Shown here one piece after another: positions 35,221 to 44,039 of a DNA stretch of 64,000 nt. The position numbers and the translations under genes are program-made. The notes under the pieces are model-generated. The model did not search any database and was not told the origin of the DNA. It was given only the letters and a program-made list of their open reading frames with translations. Numbering within the stretch: position 1 is the first letter of the stretch; the number at the start of each line of letters is the position of its first letter. The DNA comes from CAZAFC01 sp964484675 (GTDB taxonomy: Bacteria > Patescibacteriota > Saccharimonadia > Saccharimonadales > UBA4665), in NCBI GenBank assembly GCA_964484675.1, contig CAZAFC010000007.1:1-64000 (forward strand), written 5' to 3'.

Positions 35221-36147
35221 ATGAAACGTGTATTGCTTCTTTTCTCGAGTGAATCGGTTGGCCAGGGGCAGGCTGATCCACGCCGGCTCGCCGAATTACT
35301 TGAACAGCAGGTCGCCCCAGAACCAGCGCGCAAAATGAAGGTTGACTATACTGAATACGAAAGCCTTGTCCATATTGTAAGCGCCACCAAGGCGGCAATT
35401 ATTGACGCGGCGACCGGCACGGACATCGCCGAATATGATGTGGTATACCACCGTCGCTGGAAAGATGTGATCGATCAAGCCGCGGCATGTGCGTGCTATC
35501 TGAGTCGCCAAGGCGTGCGTAATATTGATAGGGAAGCCTATGCGATGCCTTCGATTACCAAGCTAACGCAGATGTGGCGATTGTGGGAAGCGGGCTTGCC
35601 GATTCCGGCCACAGTGTATGCATCAGGCGAACGGGCTATGGAGTGGTTGCTTAAGCACCTGGACATGGTGCCGTTTAGCTTCCCGATGGTGGTCAAGGGG
35701 GTTGAGGCGACGCGCGGCGAGCATAATTTTCTCGTCGAAACGAGCGATGAGCTGCAATCGATTTTTGCAAGGCATCCGAACATGGCCTTCTTGATTCAGG
35801 AGTTTATCGTAAATGATGGTGATTATCGGGTGCTGGTTTGTGGGGAATCTGCCAAGCTCATCATGCATCGCAGGGCCGTGGATGGCAGGCATCTCAACAA
35901 TACTTCGCAAGGCGGCCAGGCTACACTCGTGTCACTTGCTGACATGCCATCAGAAGTTATCGCCGATTGCGTGCGGGCGGCTGGAGTGTTTAACCGCGAG
36001 GTTGCAGGCGTGGATGTTGTGGTCAATAAATCAAACGGCAGGCATTACTTCTTTGAAGTGAACCGCTCGCCGCAAATTGAATCAGGACAGTTCGCGACGG
36101 AAAAAGCCGCGGTACTTGCCGACTATCTATCTGACCTTACGAACTAA
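35221..36147 (+). CDS. RimK-like ATP-grasp ligase, tandem copy 2
   Basis: A 308-residue paralogue of the preceding ligase, with the same HLNNTSQGGQA loop, VVKGVEATRGEHNFLVE ATP-binding region and FEVNRSPQIESG metal site. The two differ widely in their N-terminal thirds, so they may recognise different substrates. It has its own leaderless promoter: TACGAT (35209-35214) ends 6 bases before the ATG. Confidence 0.75.
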   Translation: MKRVLLLFSSESVGQGQADPRRLAELLEQQVAPEPARKMKVDYTEYESLVHIVSATKAAIIDAATGTDIAEYDVVYHRRWKDVIDQAAACACYLSRQGVRNIDREAYAMPSITKLTQMWRLWEAGLPIPATVYASGERAMEWLLKHLDMVPFSFPMVVKGVEATRGEHNFLVETSDELQSIFARHPNMAFLIQEFIVNDGDYRVLVCGESAKLIMHRRAVDGRHLNNTSQGGQATLVSLADMPSEVIADCVRAAGVFNREVAGVDVVVNKSNGRHYFFEVNRSPQIESGQFATEKAAVLADYLSDLTN

Positions 36148-36210
36148 GCACGTTATATGATATTGTGGACGCTACGTGCTGAGCCACATGAGACATTCAC
36201 AGACCGGGCA

Positions 36211-36239
36211 TTGACATATAAACATAACTATGTTAAAAT
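36211..36239 (+). promoter_or_regulatory. Sigma-70 promoter of the rimB-rimK operon
   Basis: TTGACA (36211-36216), 17-base spacer, TAAAAT (36234-36239). The leader is about 40 bases with AAGGA ahead of the ATG at 36287. Confidence 0.9.
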
Positions 36240-36286
36240 CTGTTGATACGCACAGAATAATTGAACAGCTAAGGAAAGGGCTTCAC

Positions 36287-36736
36287 ATGGCTGAAGAACG
36301 TCGAAAGTTAAAGGCAGTTGTGGGCCGCGCTGAGCGGGTCGACTTCCCCGATGCGGCCGTTAGAGGCGTGCCTGCTAAGATTGACACTGGCGCATATCGT
36401 TCGTCTATTTGGGCGTCAAACGTTCACGAGAAAGATGGAACGCTCTATTTCACCTTGCTTGGTCCATCGTCGCCATATTATTCCGGGAAGGAATGTGCAA
36501 CAATCCATTTTGAGACGGTAGAAGTCGAGAATTCATTCGGTCACACCGAAGATCGCTATAGTATTCAGCTCAAGATGCGCATGGGCTCAAAAGTGGTAAA
36601 GAGTAACTTTACGCTTGCTGATCGATCCAAAAAGACTTACCCTGTGCTTATCGGCCGCAAGCATCTTCGCGGTCGTTACATTGTTGACGTCGCAGAGGGT
36701 CAGCCAATTGATGACGAGGAGGCTATGGACATATGA
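36287..36736 (+). CDS. RimB-like retropepsin protease (COG4067)
   Basis: A 149-residue protein. AKIDTGAYRSSI supplies the aspartic-protease D-T-G-A motif, and PVLIGRKHLRGRYIVDV is the conserved C-terminal strand of the ATP-dependent zinc protease/retropepsin family. RimB proteins act with RimK, removing or trimming glutamate tails on ribosomal protein S6 in Pseudomonas. The start at 36287 follows AAGGA; an earlier ATG at 36230 would precede the -10 box. It overlaps rimK by 4 bp, which supports the functional link. Confidence 0.8.
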   Translation: MAEERRKLKAVVGRAERVDFPDAAVRGVPAKIDTGAYRSSIWASNVHEKDGTLYFTLLGPSSPYYSGKECATIHFETVEVENSFGHTEDRYSIQLKMRMGSKVVKSNFTLADRSKKTYPVLIGRKHLRGRYIVDVAEGQPIDDEEAMDI

Positions 36737-37638
36737 AAATTGCGATCTTATCAAGAGGGTCAGCGAATTATACAACGCGGCGGCTCAAGGAAGAAGCGCT
36801 GCTGCGCGGCCATGAAGCCAAGGTTATCAATTACTCGAAGTGCTACATGACCGTCGAAAAAGGCAATCCCGTGGTGTACTACAAGGGAAAAATTCTTGAA
36901 GGATATGACGCAATTATTCCGCGCATTGCCCAAAGCTACACTAAATACGGCTGCGCGGTGGTGCGCCAATTCGAGATGCAGGATGTATACACAACGACCA
37001 AGTCGATCGCTATCGAGCGCTCCCGTAATAAACTTCGTTCGTATCAGTTACTCGCGAAGGCCGGTGTGGGTATCCCGAAAACCGTGTTTGCACACGAAAC
37101 TGCTGACCTTGAGGATGTGATCGCCAAGGCGGGTGGCACGCCGCTCATCGTGAAGGTCGCTCGCGGCACGCATGGCAATGGCGTGGTGCTCGCCGAAACA
37201 AATAAGGCCGCCAAGGCTGTAATGCAGGCGTTTTATGTGGAAGGCGTGAGCTTTTTGGTGCAGGAATTCGTGAAGGAATCAGCTGGCACCGACATCCGGG
37301 CACTGGTGGTTGGTGGACAAATTGTGGCCAGCATGAAGCGCCAGAGTTTGGACGACGATTTTCGCTCCAACACGCACCAAGGCGGCGTTGGCAAGCCGGT
37401 GAAACTTACGCCCGAAGAGGAGCGCACAGCAGTCAAGGCCGCCAAAGCCATGGGCTTGCCGGTGTGCGGCGTCGACATGATGCGCTCCGAGCGCGGGCCG
37501 CTCGTGCTTGAGGTAAATTCTTCGGCAAGTATCAAAACGCCCGAGCTGCTCACCAAACGCAACGTAGCGGCAAAAGTTATCGAATACATCGAAAAGAATG
37601 CCAAGCAGCGCCACCGCAAAGATAAAGTCGGCGCCTAG
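36733..37638 (+). CDS. rimK: RimK alpha-L-glutamate ligase
   Basis: A 301-residue ATP-grasp protein very like E. coli RimK along its length: MKIAILSRGSANYTTRRL start, IPRI, RQFEM, the GVGIPKT linker, VKVARGTHGNGVVLAET ATP loop, SNTHQGG catalytic loop and LEVNSSASIKTPE metal site. E. coli RimK adds Glu residues to the C-terminus of ribosomal S6 and can make poly-alpha-Glu. It is coupled to the RimB-like protease by an ATGA overlap, so addition and removal functions are side by side. Confidence 0.88.
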   Translation: MKIAILSRGSANYTTRRLKEEALLRGHEAKVINYSKCYMTVEKGNPVVYYKGKILEGYDAIIPRIAQSYTKYGCAVVRQFEMQDVYTTTKSIAIERSRNKLRSYQLLAKAGVGIPKTVFAHETADLEDVIAKAGGTPLIVKVARGTHGNGVVLAETNKAAKAVMQAFYVEGVSFLVQEFVKESAGTDIRALVVGGQIVASMKRQSLDDDFRSNTHQGGVGKPVKLTPEEERTAVKAAKAMGLPVCGVDMMRSERGPLVLEVNSSASIKTPELLTKRNVAAKVIEYIEKNAKQRHRKDKVGA

Positions 37639-38071
37639 CCGGCTATTTTCCGGGGTGATCATTGCCGTGGCGCTGTGTATTTTGGCGGCCGCGATGATCA
37701 TCGTGCGAACCCGTGCCTCTTTTGCTGTTTTGCGGGTTGGCGGCCAAGCGTATCATTTGGAAATTGCCGCTACGCCCGCTGCTCAACAAAAAGGGCTCGG
37801 CGGCCGCGCAACTATGCCGGTCGACCAAGGTATGCTTTTCTTGTTTGATCATCCGGCGCTTGAATGCTTTTGGATGAAGGACATGCACTTTGCGCTCGAT
37901 ATTGTGTGGCTCGATGCCAATCAGCGGATCGGCGCCATTGAGTCAAACGTCTCACCCTCAACGTATCCGCGCACCTTTTGTCCAAAACTCCCAGCAAAAT
38001 ATGTGATTGAGCTGGATGCAGGCCGGGCTGCCGTAGTTGGGCTGCGAGTGGGCCAAAGTTTGACCTGGTAA
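37598..38071 (+). CDS. DUF192-family exported protein
   Basis: A 157-residue protein. A basic start and one hydrophobic helix (about residues 18-36) are followed by the DUF192 domain: EIAATPAAQQKGLGGR, MPVDQGMLFLFD, CFWMKDMHFALDIVWL and RAAVVGLRVGQ. The domain is of unknown biochemical function and usually faces outward. Its start overlaps the rimK 3' end by 41 bp, an uncommon length, so a downstream non-ATG start cannot be ruled out. Confidence 0.8.
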   Translation: MPSSATAKIKSAPSRLFSGVIIAVALCILAAAMIIVRTRASFAVLRVGGQAYHLEIAATPAAQQKGLGGRATMPVDQGMLFLFDHPALECFWMKDMHFALDIVWLDANQRIGAIESNVSPSTYPRTFCPKLPAKYVIELDAGRAAVVGLRVGQSLTW

Positions 38072-38159
38072 TACTTTTGCGTGCCTGCTGACTTGAATTG
38101 CGGGGCTTCGGCCTCGTCGATGAAGCCGGCCGCTTGCGCCGCGTGCTATTATTATGGTA

Positions 38160-38654
38160 ATGGTTTCGCATAATATCACACTGGTAATCGCGCTGTTGGC
38201 GCCCATCGCGGCGCTCACTTTGCTGCGTATCAACGCGGTAATGGTGTTCTTGAGCTTATGCCTCGGCGCGGTTGTGCTGCAATTTGTCGGTGGCGAGGCG
38301 ACGTCGATGGTTACGTTATTTTCCTCAAAAGCCGGCTCGGTGAGCGGAAGCACGCTGCGAATCGGACTTCTGCTGTTGCCGGCGTTGCTCACGAGCGTGT
38401 TCATGGTGTTCAGCGTGCATGGCCGAACGAAATTGCTGCTCAATCTGTTGCCAGCTACCGGCGTTGCATTGCTGGCGTTGTTTTTGGTGGTGCCCGAGCT
38501 GGCGCCGACTTTGCGTGAGTCGATCGAATCGGAGCAACTGTGGACGCAACTTTGGCGGATGCAAGCATTGCTTGTGGGCGTAAGCGCCATGGTGAGTGTC
38601 GTGGCGCTGTGGATGCAGCGCAAGCGCGGATCTGCTAGGCGCGCTGAACACTAA
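38160..38654 (+). CDS. Conserved-type integral membrane protein
   Basis: A 164-residue protein with four hydrophobic helices: about residues 5-22, 25-40, 62-84 and 95-112, plus a C-terminal one near 138-155 ending in a basic tail (QRKRGSARRAEH). No family recognised; the first half is slightly like CvpA. TATTAT at 38147-38152 lies 7 bases before this ATG, so it is preferred over the ATG at 38154. Confidence 0.6.
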   Translation: MVSHNITLVIALLAPIAALTLLRINAVMVFLSLCLGAVVLQFVGGEATSMVTLFSSKAGSVSGSTLRIGLLLLPALLTSVFMVFSVHGRTKLLLNLLPATGVALLALFLVVPELAPTLRESIESEQLWTQLWRMQALLVGVSAMVSVVALWMQRKRGSARRAEH

Positions 38655-38773
38655 GATGCGAGCTTTGCAGCACTGTCTTTTCGCAGCCACACGCCCTAAA
38701 AGCGCGTTGCCTAAGCGCTAAGCATTGACTTTCTTGCCAAAATGACGATAATATACTCTGTTACGGCAGCTGT

Positions 38774-38850
38774 GGGCCCATAGCTCAGCCGGTTAGAGCA
38801 CCTGCCTTTTAAGCAGGGTGTCCTGGGTTCGAGTCCCAGTGGGCCCTCCA
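38774..38850 (+). tRNA. tRNA-Lys (UUU)
   Basis: A complete 77-base cloverleaf with encoded CCA. The acceptor is GGGCCCA/TGGGCCC, the anticodon loop CTTTTAA, and the discriminator base is U. A TTGACT...TAATAT promoter precedes it and an intrinsic terminator follows. Its 3' side faces the AT-richer AAA+/TPR gene pair. Confidence 0.95.
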
Positions 38851-38876
38851 AGACAAACAACTAGATAAGATTCAGT

Positions 38877-38898
38877 ATCGCCAATACGGCGATTTTTT
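38877..38898 (+). terminator. Intrinsic terminator of tRNA-Lys
   Basis: A 6-bp stem ATCGCC / GGCGAT with a 5-base loop followed by six T. The 180 bases between it and the AAA+ gene contain TATAAA-type boxes near 39046-39060 but no gene. Confidence 0.9.
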
Positions 38899-39077
38899 GA
38901 TTTATAAAGGTAGAGGGTACGTGCCGGGGGACAGATACAGTTCACGCGTCCAGTTTTATTTTTCGAAAACATGTTGCGGCCCAGTACCATCACCATAGGC
39001 TAGTTAAAGCCTAACGTTACTGCAGGAAAGCCAAAAATAAAGTAATATAAATCTATAAAAGAACGGACGCAACGCTT

Positions 39078-40223
39078 ATGTCAGCAAAAAGATACGACGA
39101 TCAGCTCCTTGAATCACTCCATAAGGTATATCAAAGCAACCCAGAAGATTTGGATTTTAAGAAGTATTTTGCCCTGGAGCTGTATAAAAAAGGAGAACTC
39201 AAAGATGCTCGGCCGTTACTCGCAGAAGTGTTTGAGGTCGATAGGGATCTCAACGTCGAACGTGCTCTTAATGATATTTCGGTAAAACTCGAACCAGAAA
39301 GCCACAAGCTGGGCTTTGTAACGACCGAGGAGCCAGAGCCAGAACTACCAAAATCCGGCAAGAATCTCATCACGTTTGCTAATGTAGCTGGCATGGATGC
39401 GGTCAAAGAGGCAATACGCACCGATATTATCTATCCATTTCAACACCCTGAAATGTATGCTAAATACAATAAACAAGCTGGCGGCGGCATTCTCATGTTT
39501 GGCCCTCCTGGATGTGGCAAGACATATATTGCTCGTGCGGCCGCGGGCGAAATAAACGCCGAGTTTGTCAGCGCTTCAATCCACGAATTACTCAGTTCGT
39601 ACGCGGGCGAAGGCGAGCGTAGTCTTCATTATTTCTTTGAGCTGGCTCGCGAGAAGGCTCCGGCGGTCATGTTCTTTGATGAAATCGACGCCATTGGCGG
39701 TAGTCGCTCTGGCCTTAATTCGGTCGTTCGGCCTTTGGTTAACCAACTGTTGACCGAAATGGATGGGCTGGAAGACAACAACAAGGATTTGCTGATTATC
39801 GGGGCAACCAACTTACCCTGGGAAGTAGACAGCGCTCTGCGTCGGCCTGGTCGTTTTGACAAGATTTTGTTTGTCCCGCCACCAGATAAGGCTGCTCGTG
39901 CGCGCCTATTTGAGCTGAATATGGCAGGGAAGCCACACGATGAGATTGACTATGCCAGACTTGCGGAGATGACCAAGCGGTATTCAGCGGCTGACATCGT
40001 CCGGATTTGCGATGAAGCAAGTGAAGAGACGTTTAAGCTGGCCATTCGCACGGGCAAAGAGGAGAAGATTAGCCATAAGCTTTTGGCTGAGGCAACTGAG
40101 AAATCCCACTCTTCCATTGAAGAATGGTTCGAGACGGTGCGTAATTATATCGAGTATAGCAACGAGTCCGGCTTATTCGACCCAGTTAAAGTCTACTTAC
40201 AAAAAGTCAAAGATGAACGCTAA
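39078..40223 (+). CDS. AAA+ ATPase (Vps4/spastin-like) with helical N-terminal domain
   Basis: A 381-residue protein. The first ~75 residues look like TPR-type helices (YQSNPEDLDFKKYFALELYKKGELKDA). The AAA module has Walker A GPPGCGKT, Walker B VMFFDEIDAIGG, sensor 1 IIGATN and the Arg-finger region RRPGRFDK, most like meiotic-clade AAA ATPases. The C-terminus has the small helical domain. It shares an 11-bp overlap with the TPR gene and probably works with it. Composition is AT-richer than the flanks. Confidence 0.8.
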   Translation: MSAKRYDDQLLESLHKVYQSNPEDLDFKKYFALELYKKGELKDARPLLAEVFEVDRDLNVERALNDISVKLEPESHKLGFVTTEEPEPELPKSGKNLITFANVAGMDAVKEAIRTDIIYPFQHPEMYAKYNKQAGGGILMFGPPGCGKTYIARAAAGEINAEFVSASIHELLSSYAGEGERSLHYFFELAREKAPAVMFFDEIDAIGGSRSGLNSVVRPLVNQLLTEMDGLEDNNKDLLIIGATNLPWEVDSALRRPGRFDKILFVPPPDKAARARLFELNMAGKPHDEIDYARLAEMTKRYSAADIVRICDEASEETFKLAIRTGKEEKISHKLLAEATEKSHSSIEEWFETVRNYIEYSNESGLFDPVKVYLQKVKDER

Positions 40224-41031
40224 TAACGACCAGCTTGCTCATTTATATAACGAACTTCAAGCGCTCGTCGGGAGCCATCGCCACGACTTGATCATAAGTG
40301 TTGCGACTCGAATACTGGCGCTGGATCCCCGCAATAAGTTTGCGCTCTACAACTTGATTGCAGCGCAATACCAGCTAGCTCAAACCTCAGGATCTGACGA
40401 AGCTTTTGCCACGATGCGCCAGACAACTGAGCGTGCGCTATCACTATACCCCAACGACGGGTATTTATTTTTCATGCTGTTTCACTATTACCTGTGGTAC
40501 GGCGGCGCGCAATACGTCCAAGCCAGAGATTGCCTATTGCGATGTATCGAACTTGAGCCGCGAAATGCCGAATACTTCCGTTGGCTGGGCGAAATCTATC
40601 TCATTAACCGCGAAGCGAATAAGGCGGCAAAGTACCTTCAAGAGGCCGTGCGCCTCGCGCCCCATGAAGCAAGCTACAGGAGTCGTTACGCGCTCGCTTT
40701 ATTACGTCAGCACAAAATCAAAGAAAGCTCTGAAATGGCGGCGAAAGCCTTAAGTGATGACCCTGATGACATGAGTGTATTGGACGACGTCGGCATGGTG
40801 TATATCTTGCTTGGTGATTTGCAGAAAGCAGACAGGTTTTTTCGTGATGCTATTCGCCGCAATCCAACGTATAACTACTTCCACCAGCATATGGACTGGA
40901 TCAAGCGCGAATTACGCGACAAGGAACAGCGCGATAAACAGGGTAAAAAGTATACACCGCTTTACATACGCCAAAAAGGTTCAAAGCGCTTCTTCGATGA
41001 AGATGGTCCGACTACCGTTGCCGTAGCATGA
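40213..41031 (+). CDS. TPR-repeat protein
   Basis: A 272-residue protein of at least five tetratricopeptide repeats, e.g. the repeat containing AEYFRWLGEIYLINREANKA and the one with VLDDVGMVYILLGDLQKA. The C-terminus is basic and unrelated (KQGKKYTPLYIRQKG). TPR proteins are binding scaffolds. The ATG at 40213 lies inside the end of the AAA+ gene, so translation is coupled and the pair likely forms a complex. Confidence 0.8.
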   Translation: MNANNDQLAHLYNELQALVGSHRHDLIISVATRILALDPRNKFALYNLIAAQYQLAQTSGSDEAFATMRQTTERALSLYPNDGYLFFMLFHYYLWYGGAQYVQARDCLLRCIELEPRNAEYFRWLGEIYLINREANKAAKYLQEAVRLAPHEASYRSRYALALLRQHKIKESSEMAAKALSDDPDDMSVLDDVGMVYILLGDLQKADRFFRDAIRRNPTYNYFHQHMDWIKRELRDKEQRDKQGKKYTPLYIRQKGSKRFFDEDGPTTVAVA

Positions 41032-41183
41032 GCGGAAAGCTTCGTGCCCAGCTTTGGTATGCATGTAGATGCAAATACCCCACCTGCGAGTAATGAAGGC
41101 TTCAAGCGACACAAGCTCTCGCTGAGCTTACTTGCAACCTCAACCACGCTAATAAGTGCCCAAATGCCAATAGGCGTGACTTT

Positions 41184-41660
41184 TTATAGCTGTTGGCTTT
41201 GCTCGAGGCGGTCCACGACACTACGAGTGCTATGAAAGACGGAGCCACCTTCCAGTACCGTTTGCCGAACCAGCGCGATAAGTTTAGGCGTATCCGCGGC
41301 GGCCTGTTTGACCCACGCAGAGTTGGGGATGGTGCGCGGGTTGTGAGCAACGCCCCAGTTAGCCATCGCTACAAGGATGGGGATAAACAGGTCAAGACCT
41401 CTATCGGTGAGCGAGTAGGTGGCCTTGCGCTTGTCGCTGGTGTCGGTTTTTCGAGCTAGCAAGCCCGCCGTCTCTAAATGAACGAGTTTGTCGGCGAGCA
41501 TACTTGTGGTGATGTGCTCGGCCGAAGAAAGAAACTCGCTGTAGGTCCGCTTGCCATGAAAGACAATGTCTCGAGCAATAAGCAGCGACCATGGGTCGCC
41601 AATAATATTAGCCGTAAATGTAACCGGGCAGGTGGTCTGCTCGCGAACCTGTTTCTTCAT
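41184..41660 (-). CDS. HxlR-family transcriptional regulator
   Basis: A 158-residue protein. The HxlR domain opens with CPVTFTANIIGDPWSLLIARDIVFHGKR and includes the recognition region ITTSMLADKLVHLE and the wing. An unusual C-terminal extension of ~50 residues follows. HxlR proteins often sense aldehydes or redox stress through the early Cys. TATACT (41667-41672, minus strand) ends 6 bases before the ATG (leaderless). It diverges from the EthD-like gene and probably controls it. Confidence 0.85.
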   Translation of the reverse strand: MKKQVREQTTCPVTFTANIIGDPWSLLIARDIVFHGKRTYSEFLSSAEHITTSMLADKLVHLETAGLLARKTDTSDKRKATYSLTDRGLDLFIPILVAMANWGVAHNPRTIPNSAWVKQAAADTPKLIALVRQTVLEGGSVFHSTRSVVDRLEQSQQL

Positions 41661-41666
41661 GAATGG

Positions 41667-41710
41667 AGTATAGCAAAATGGCTTGGTTTTCCCAAGCAGT
41701 CTGCTACAAT
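41667..41710. promoter_or_regulatory. Divergent HxlR/EthD promoter region with inverted repeat
   Basis: The minus-strand -10 TATACT (41667-41672) and the plus-strand -35 TTGGTT (41683-41688), 16-base spacer and -10 TACAAT (41705-41710) flank the inverted repeat GCTTGG-5-CCAAGC (41681-41697), which covers the plus -35 box. It is a plausible HxlR operator. Confidence 0.65.
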
Positions 41711-41745
41711 GAAAGTATTATCTAAGCTCATGAGGAGAACCGCAG

Positions 41746-42057
41746 ATGGTACGATTACTTGTCTTGTATCCCAAGCCGAACGATGTCGAGGCTTTCGAGA
41801 AGCAATTTAATGAGGTGCTTGTTCCTCTCACGAAAAAGATGGCCGGGCTGCGTAGCTATACCGTCAGCCGTAACATTGCGCCCAGCCTGCGAGGCGAGGC
41901 ATACTACATGGTTGCAGAGCTTGACTGGGATGACATGGCGGCAATGCAGCAGGCATTTCAGTCTCCGGAAGGCAAAGAGGCTGCCATTGAAGCGGGTCGT
42001 GTTGCCGAGCTGAGCCCAGGCGCGCGCAGCATGACGTACGAAGTCCAAGCAGTCTAG
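41746..42057 (+). CDS. EthD-family protein
   Basis: A 103-residue ferredoxin-like small protein. MVRLLVLYPKPNDVEAFEKQF, LRSYTVSRN, and the late DWDDMAAMQQAFQSPEG pattern fit the EthD/dimeric alpha-beta barrel family. Members act in catabolic clusters, with little known about mechanism. GAGGAG lies 8 bases before the ATG. It is transcribed away from the HxlR gene. Confidence 0.8.
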   Translation: MVRLLVLYPKPNDVEAFEKQFNEVLVPLTKKMAGLRSYTVSRNIAPSLRGEAYYMVAELDWDDMAAMQQAFQSPEGKEAAIEAGRVAELSPGARSMTYEVQAV

Positions 42058-42105
42058 AAAATCTTGGCCCCGATATTCTGGCATTACGCGTAACATTCGG
42101 CGCTT

Positions 42106-43926
42106 TTACGAGTCGCCGGAAGGTTGTTTGGCGGCATCGGCTGCGCTTGTCAGGTAGCCGCCGCTCTGATGCGTCCACAGTTTTGCGTATGTGCCGCTAC
42201 GCCTTACCAGCTCGTCATGCGTGCCAGCTTCGACCACGCGCCCTTTGTCTATAACGACGATTTTGTCCATGCGCTGGATGGTGCTGAGGCGATGCGCGAT
42301 GACAAGCGCCGTGCGGTCTTTCATGAGTTTCCACAGCGCTTTCTGTATGTACTGCTCACTCCGGCTATCGAGCGCGCTCGTGGCCTCGTCGAGCACCAGA
42401 ATCGGCGCATCCTTCAAAAGTGCTCTGGCAATTGCGACGCGTTGCCGCTGCCCGCCAGAGAGCTTGACACCACGCTCGCCAACGAGCGTATCATAGCCGC
42501 CTGCGAGTTGGTGTACGAACTCATCCACATATGCTGCTTTGCCGGCTGCTTGGACTGTCTTCTTGGAGGCGCCAGGATTGCCATATGCGATATTTTCAAA
42601 GATGCTGCGATGGAAGAGCAGCGGCTCCTGCGGCACGTACGCAATTTTGGAGCGCAGCTCATGCTGGGAAAGTTCGCGGATGTCGACACCGGCAATCGTG
42701 ATGCTGCCGTCGGTCACATCCATGAATCTGAGCAGCAACTTCGTGAGCGTCGTTTTGCCGCTGCCGGAGTAGCCAACCAAGCCCACACGCTCGCCAGGCT
42801 TAATTTCTAGATTGAAATGCTTGATGGCTGTCATTTTCTCGAGGGCGTCGCTATAAGAATACGTCACGTCGTGCAGCGCAATGGTGAGTTGAGCATCTTT
42901 GGCTAGTTTCTTGGGCTGAGCGACATCTACGATCGTTGGCTTGACAAGCATGGTTTTCACGGCTTGATGTGAACCGCTCATGATTGTTTCGTATGCCTTT
43001 ATGAGTTCGGCAATGTCCTGGGTGGCGTTAACCAGCTTAACGACGTAGAGCTGCACAAGTACCACAATCGCGATCGATATGGCATGCCGTTCGTAGAGCC
43101 GAGCTGTGATAAGGAGCAGTACTACGGTTGCAAAGGCGGCCAGCAGCATCCGGCCGACATCAGATGGGATTGAAGACAGCCAAGATCGATATTGCGCCTC
43201 GAGCTGCTTGCCTAGCGTGGTGCCGAGATGGGACTGCTCGTACTGCTCAGAGGCGAAGCTCTTTACCGTTGCGCCGTGGCCGAGGGCATCGCCCACCGCT
43301 CCGGCAACTTCGCTGTTGGCTTCGCTGAGGATTCGGCGATACTTGAGGCGCCACCTGCCGCTCGCGACCGTAAAGCTGAAGATGAGCGCCATGCTCACGA
43401 GTGTAGCGCCAGCAAGCGCAATTGATTGGTACGCGATAATTCCTATGCTGGTGGCTATGACAACGACCTGCTTCGTAACGCCATTCAGCACGAGCACACA
43501 GTACTCGTTATAAGCGTCCCTCAGCCGGGTCGCTTGCGAGCCAAGCGTGCCCAGATAATTGTTGTTGTAAAATTCGTAGTCTTTCGCAAGGTAATTGGCA
43601 AAAATCTCTTTTTGGATAAATTCGGTGCCCGCTTTGCCATTCTTGCAGATAGCTGCGCCACCGACTGCCCACAGCAAACTATACGCAATGCCGAGCACGA
43701 GCACGACTATAGCGTAATGCCCGACTTTGCTGAAGTGATTGGTGATAATCGCCTGGAGGCCGTACGCCACCTCAAAAGGAATGAGTACGTTATAAATAAG
43801 CAGCGCGGCTGGCCGGGTGAACAGCCAACATACCAACGTCGGCTTATCCCTGAAGTTGGCTTTCCAGAAAAGCTTGTGGGTGGCGCGGGCTGCTGCGCGG
43901 TCGCGGGTCGTGAATGTTGATGACAT
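42106..43926 (-). CDS. ABC exporter (fused membrane and ATPase domains)
   Basis: A 606-residue ABC half-transporter. Six membrane helices occupy roughly residues 30-315. In the nucleotide-binding domain, Walker A is GYSGSGKTT, the signature LSGGQRQR, Walker B ILVLDEATSALD and the switch His in IAHRLST. It would work as a homodimer; the layout suits MsbA/multidrug or lipid exporters, but the substrate cannot be told. TATACT lies 7 bases before the ATG inside a perfect 12-bp palindrome (43932-43943). Confidence 0.88.
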   Translation of the reverse strand: MSSTFTTRDRAAARATHKLFWKANFRDKPTLVCWLFTRPAALLIYNVLIPFEVAYGLQAIITNHFSKVGHYAIVVLVLGIAYSLLWAVGGAAICKNGKAGTEFIQKEIFANYLAKDYEFYNNNYLGTLGSQATRLRDAYNEYCVLVLNGVTKQVVVIATSIGIIAYQSIALAGATLVSMALIFSFTVASGRWRLKYRRILSEANSEVAGAVGDALGHGATVKSFASEQYEQSHLGTTLGKQLEAQYRSWLSSIPSDVGRMLLAAFATVVLLLITARLYERHAISIAIVVLVQLYVVKLVNATQDIAELIKAYETIMSGSHQAVKTMLVKPTIVDVAQPKKLAKDAQLTIALHDVTYSYSDALEKMTAIKHFNLEIKPGERVGLVGYSGSGKTTLTKLLLRFMDVTDGSITIAGVDIRELSQHELRSKIAYVPQEPLLFHRSIFENIAYGNPGASKKTVQAAGKAAYVDEFVHQLAGGYDTLVGERGVKLSGGQRQRVAIARALLKDAPILVLDEATSALDSRSEQYIQKALWKLMKDRTALVIAHRLSTIQRMDKIVVIDKGRVVEAGTHDELVRRSGTYAKLWTHQSGGYLTSAADAAKQPSGDS

Positions 43927-43931
43927 TCAAG

Positions 43932-43943
43932 GGAGTATACTCC
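43932..43943 (-). promoter_or_regulatory. Palindrome covering the ABC exporter -10 box
   Basis: GGAGTATACTCC is a perfect 12-bp palindrome containing the minus-strand -10 TATACT (43934-43939); a repressor bound here would block the promoter. Confidence 0.5.
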
Positions 43944-44039
43944 TTTTAAAAATATCAGCGTATCAAAATCCACACGCCGAACAACACAATCGGTGCTGAG
44001 GCCGACCTCAAAGCCGCCGGTATTTGCTATACTGAAGCG

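Noticed and set aside
38793..38996. 67-residue minus-strand ORF ending GGPTGTRTQDTLLKRQVL
   Set aside because: Its C-terminal part is the antisense translation of the tRNA-Lys gene, a well-known class of spurious ORF.
38851..41183. Direct repeat of the tRNA-Lys 3' end as an attachment site
   Set aside because: Scanning the bases after the AAA+/TPR pair by eye found no copy of the T-arm and acceptor sequence.
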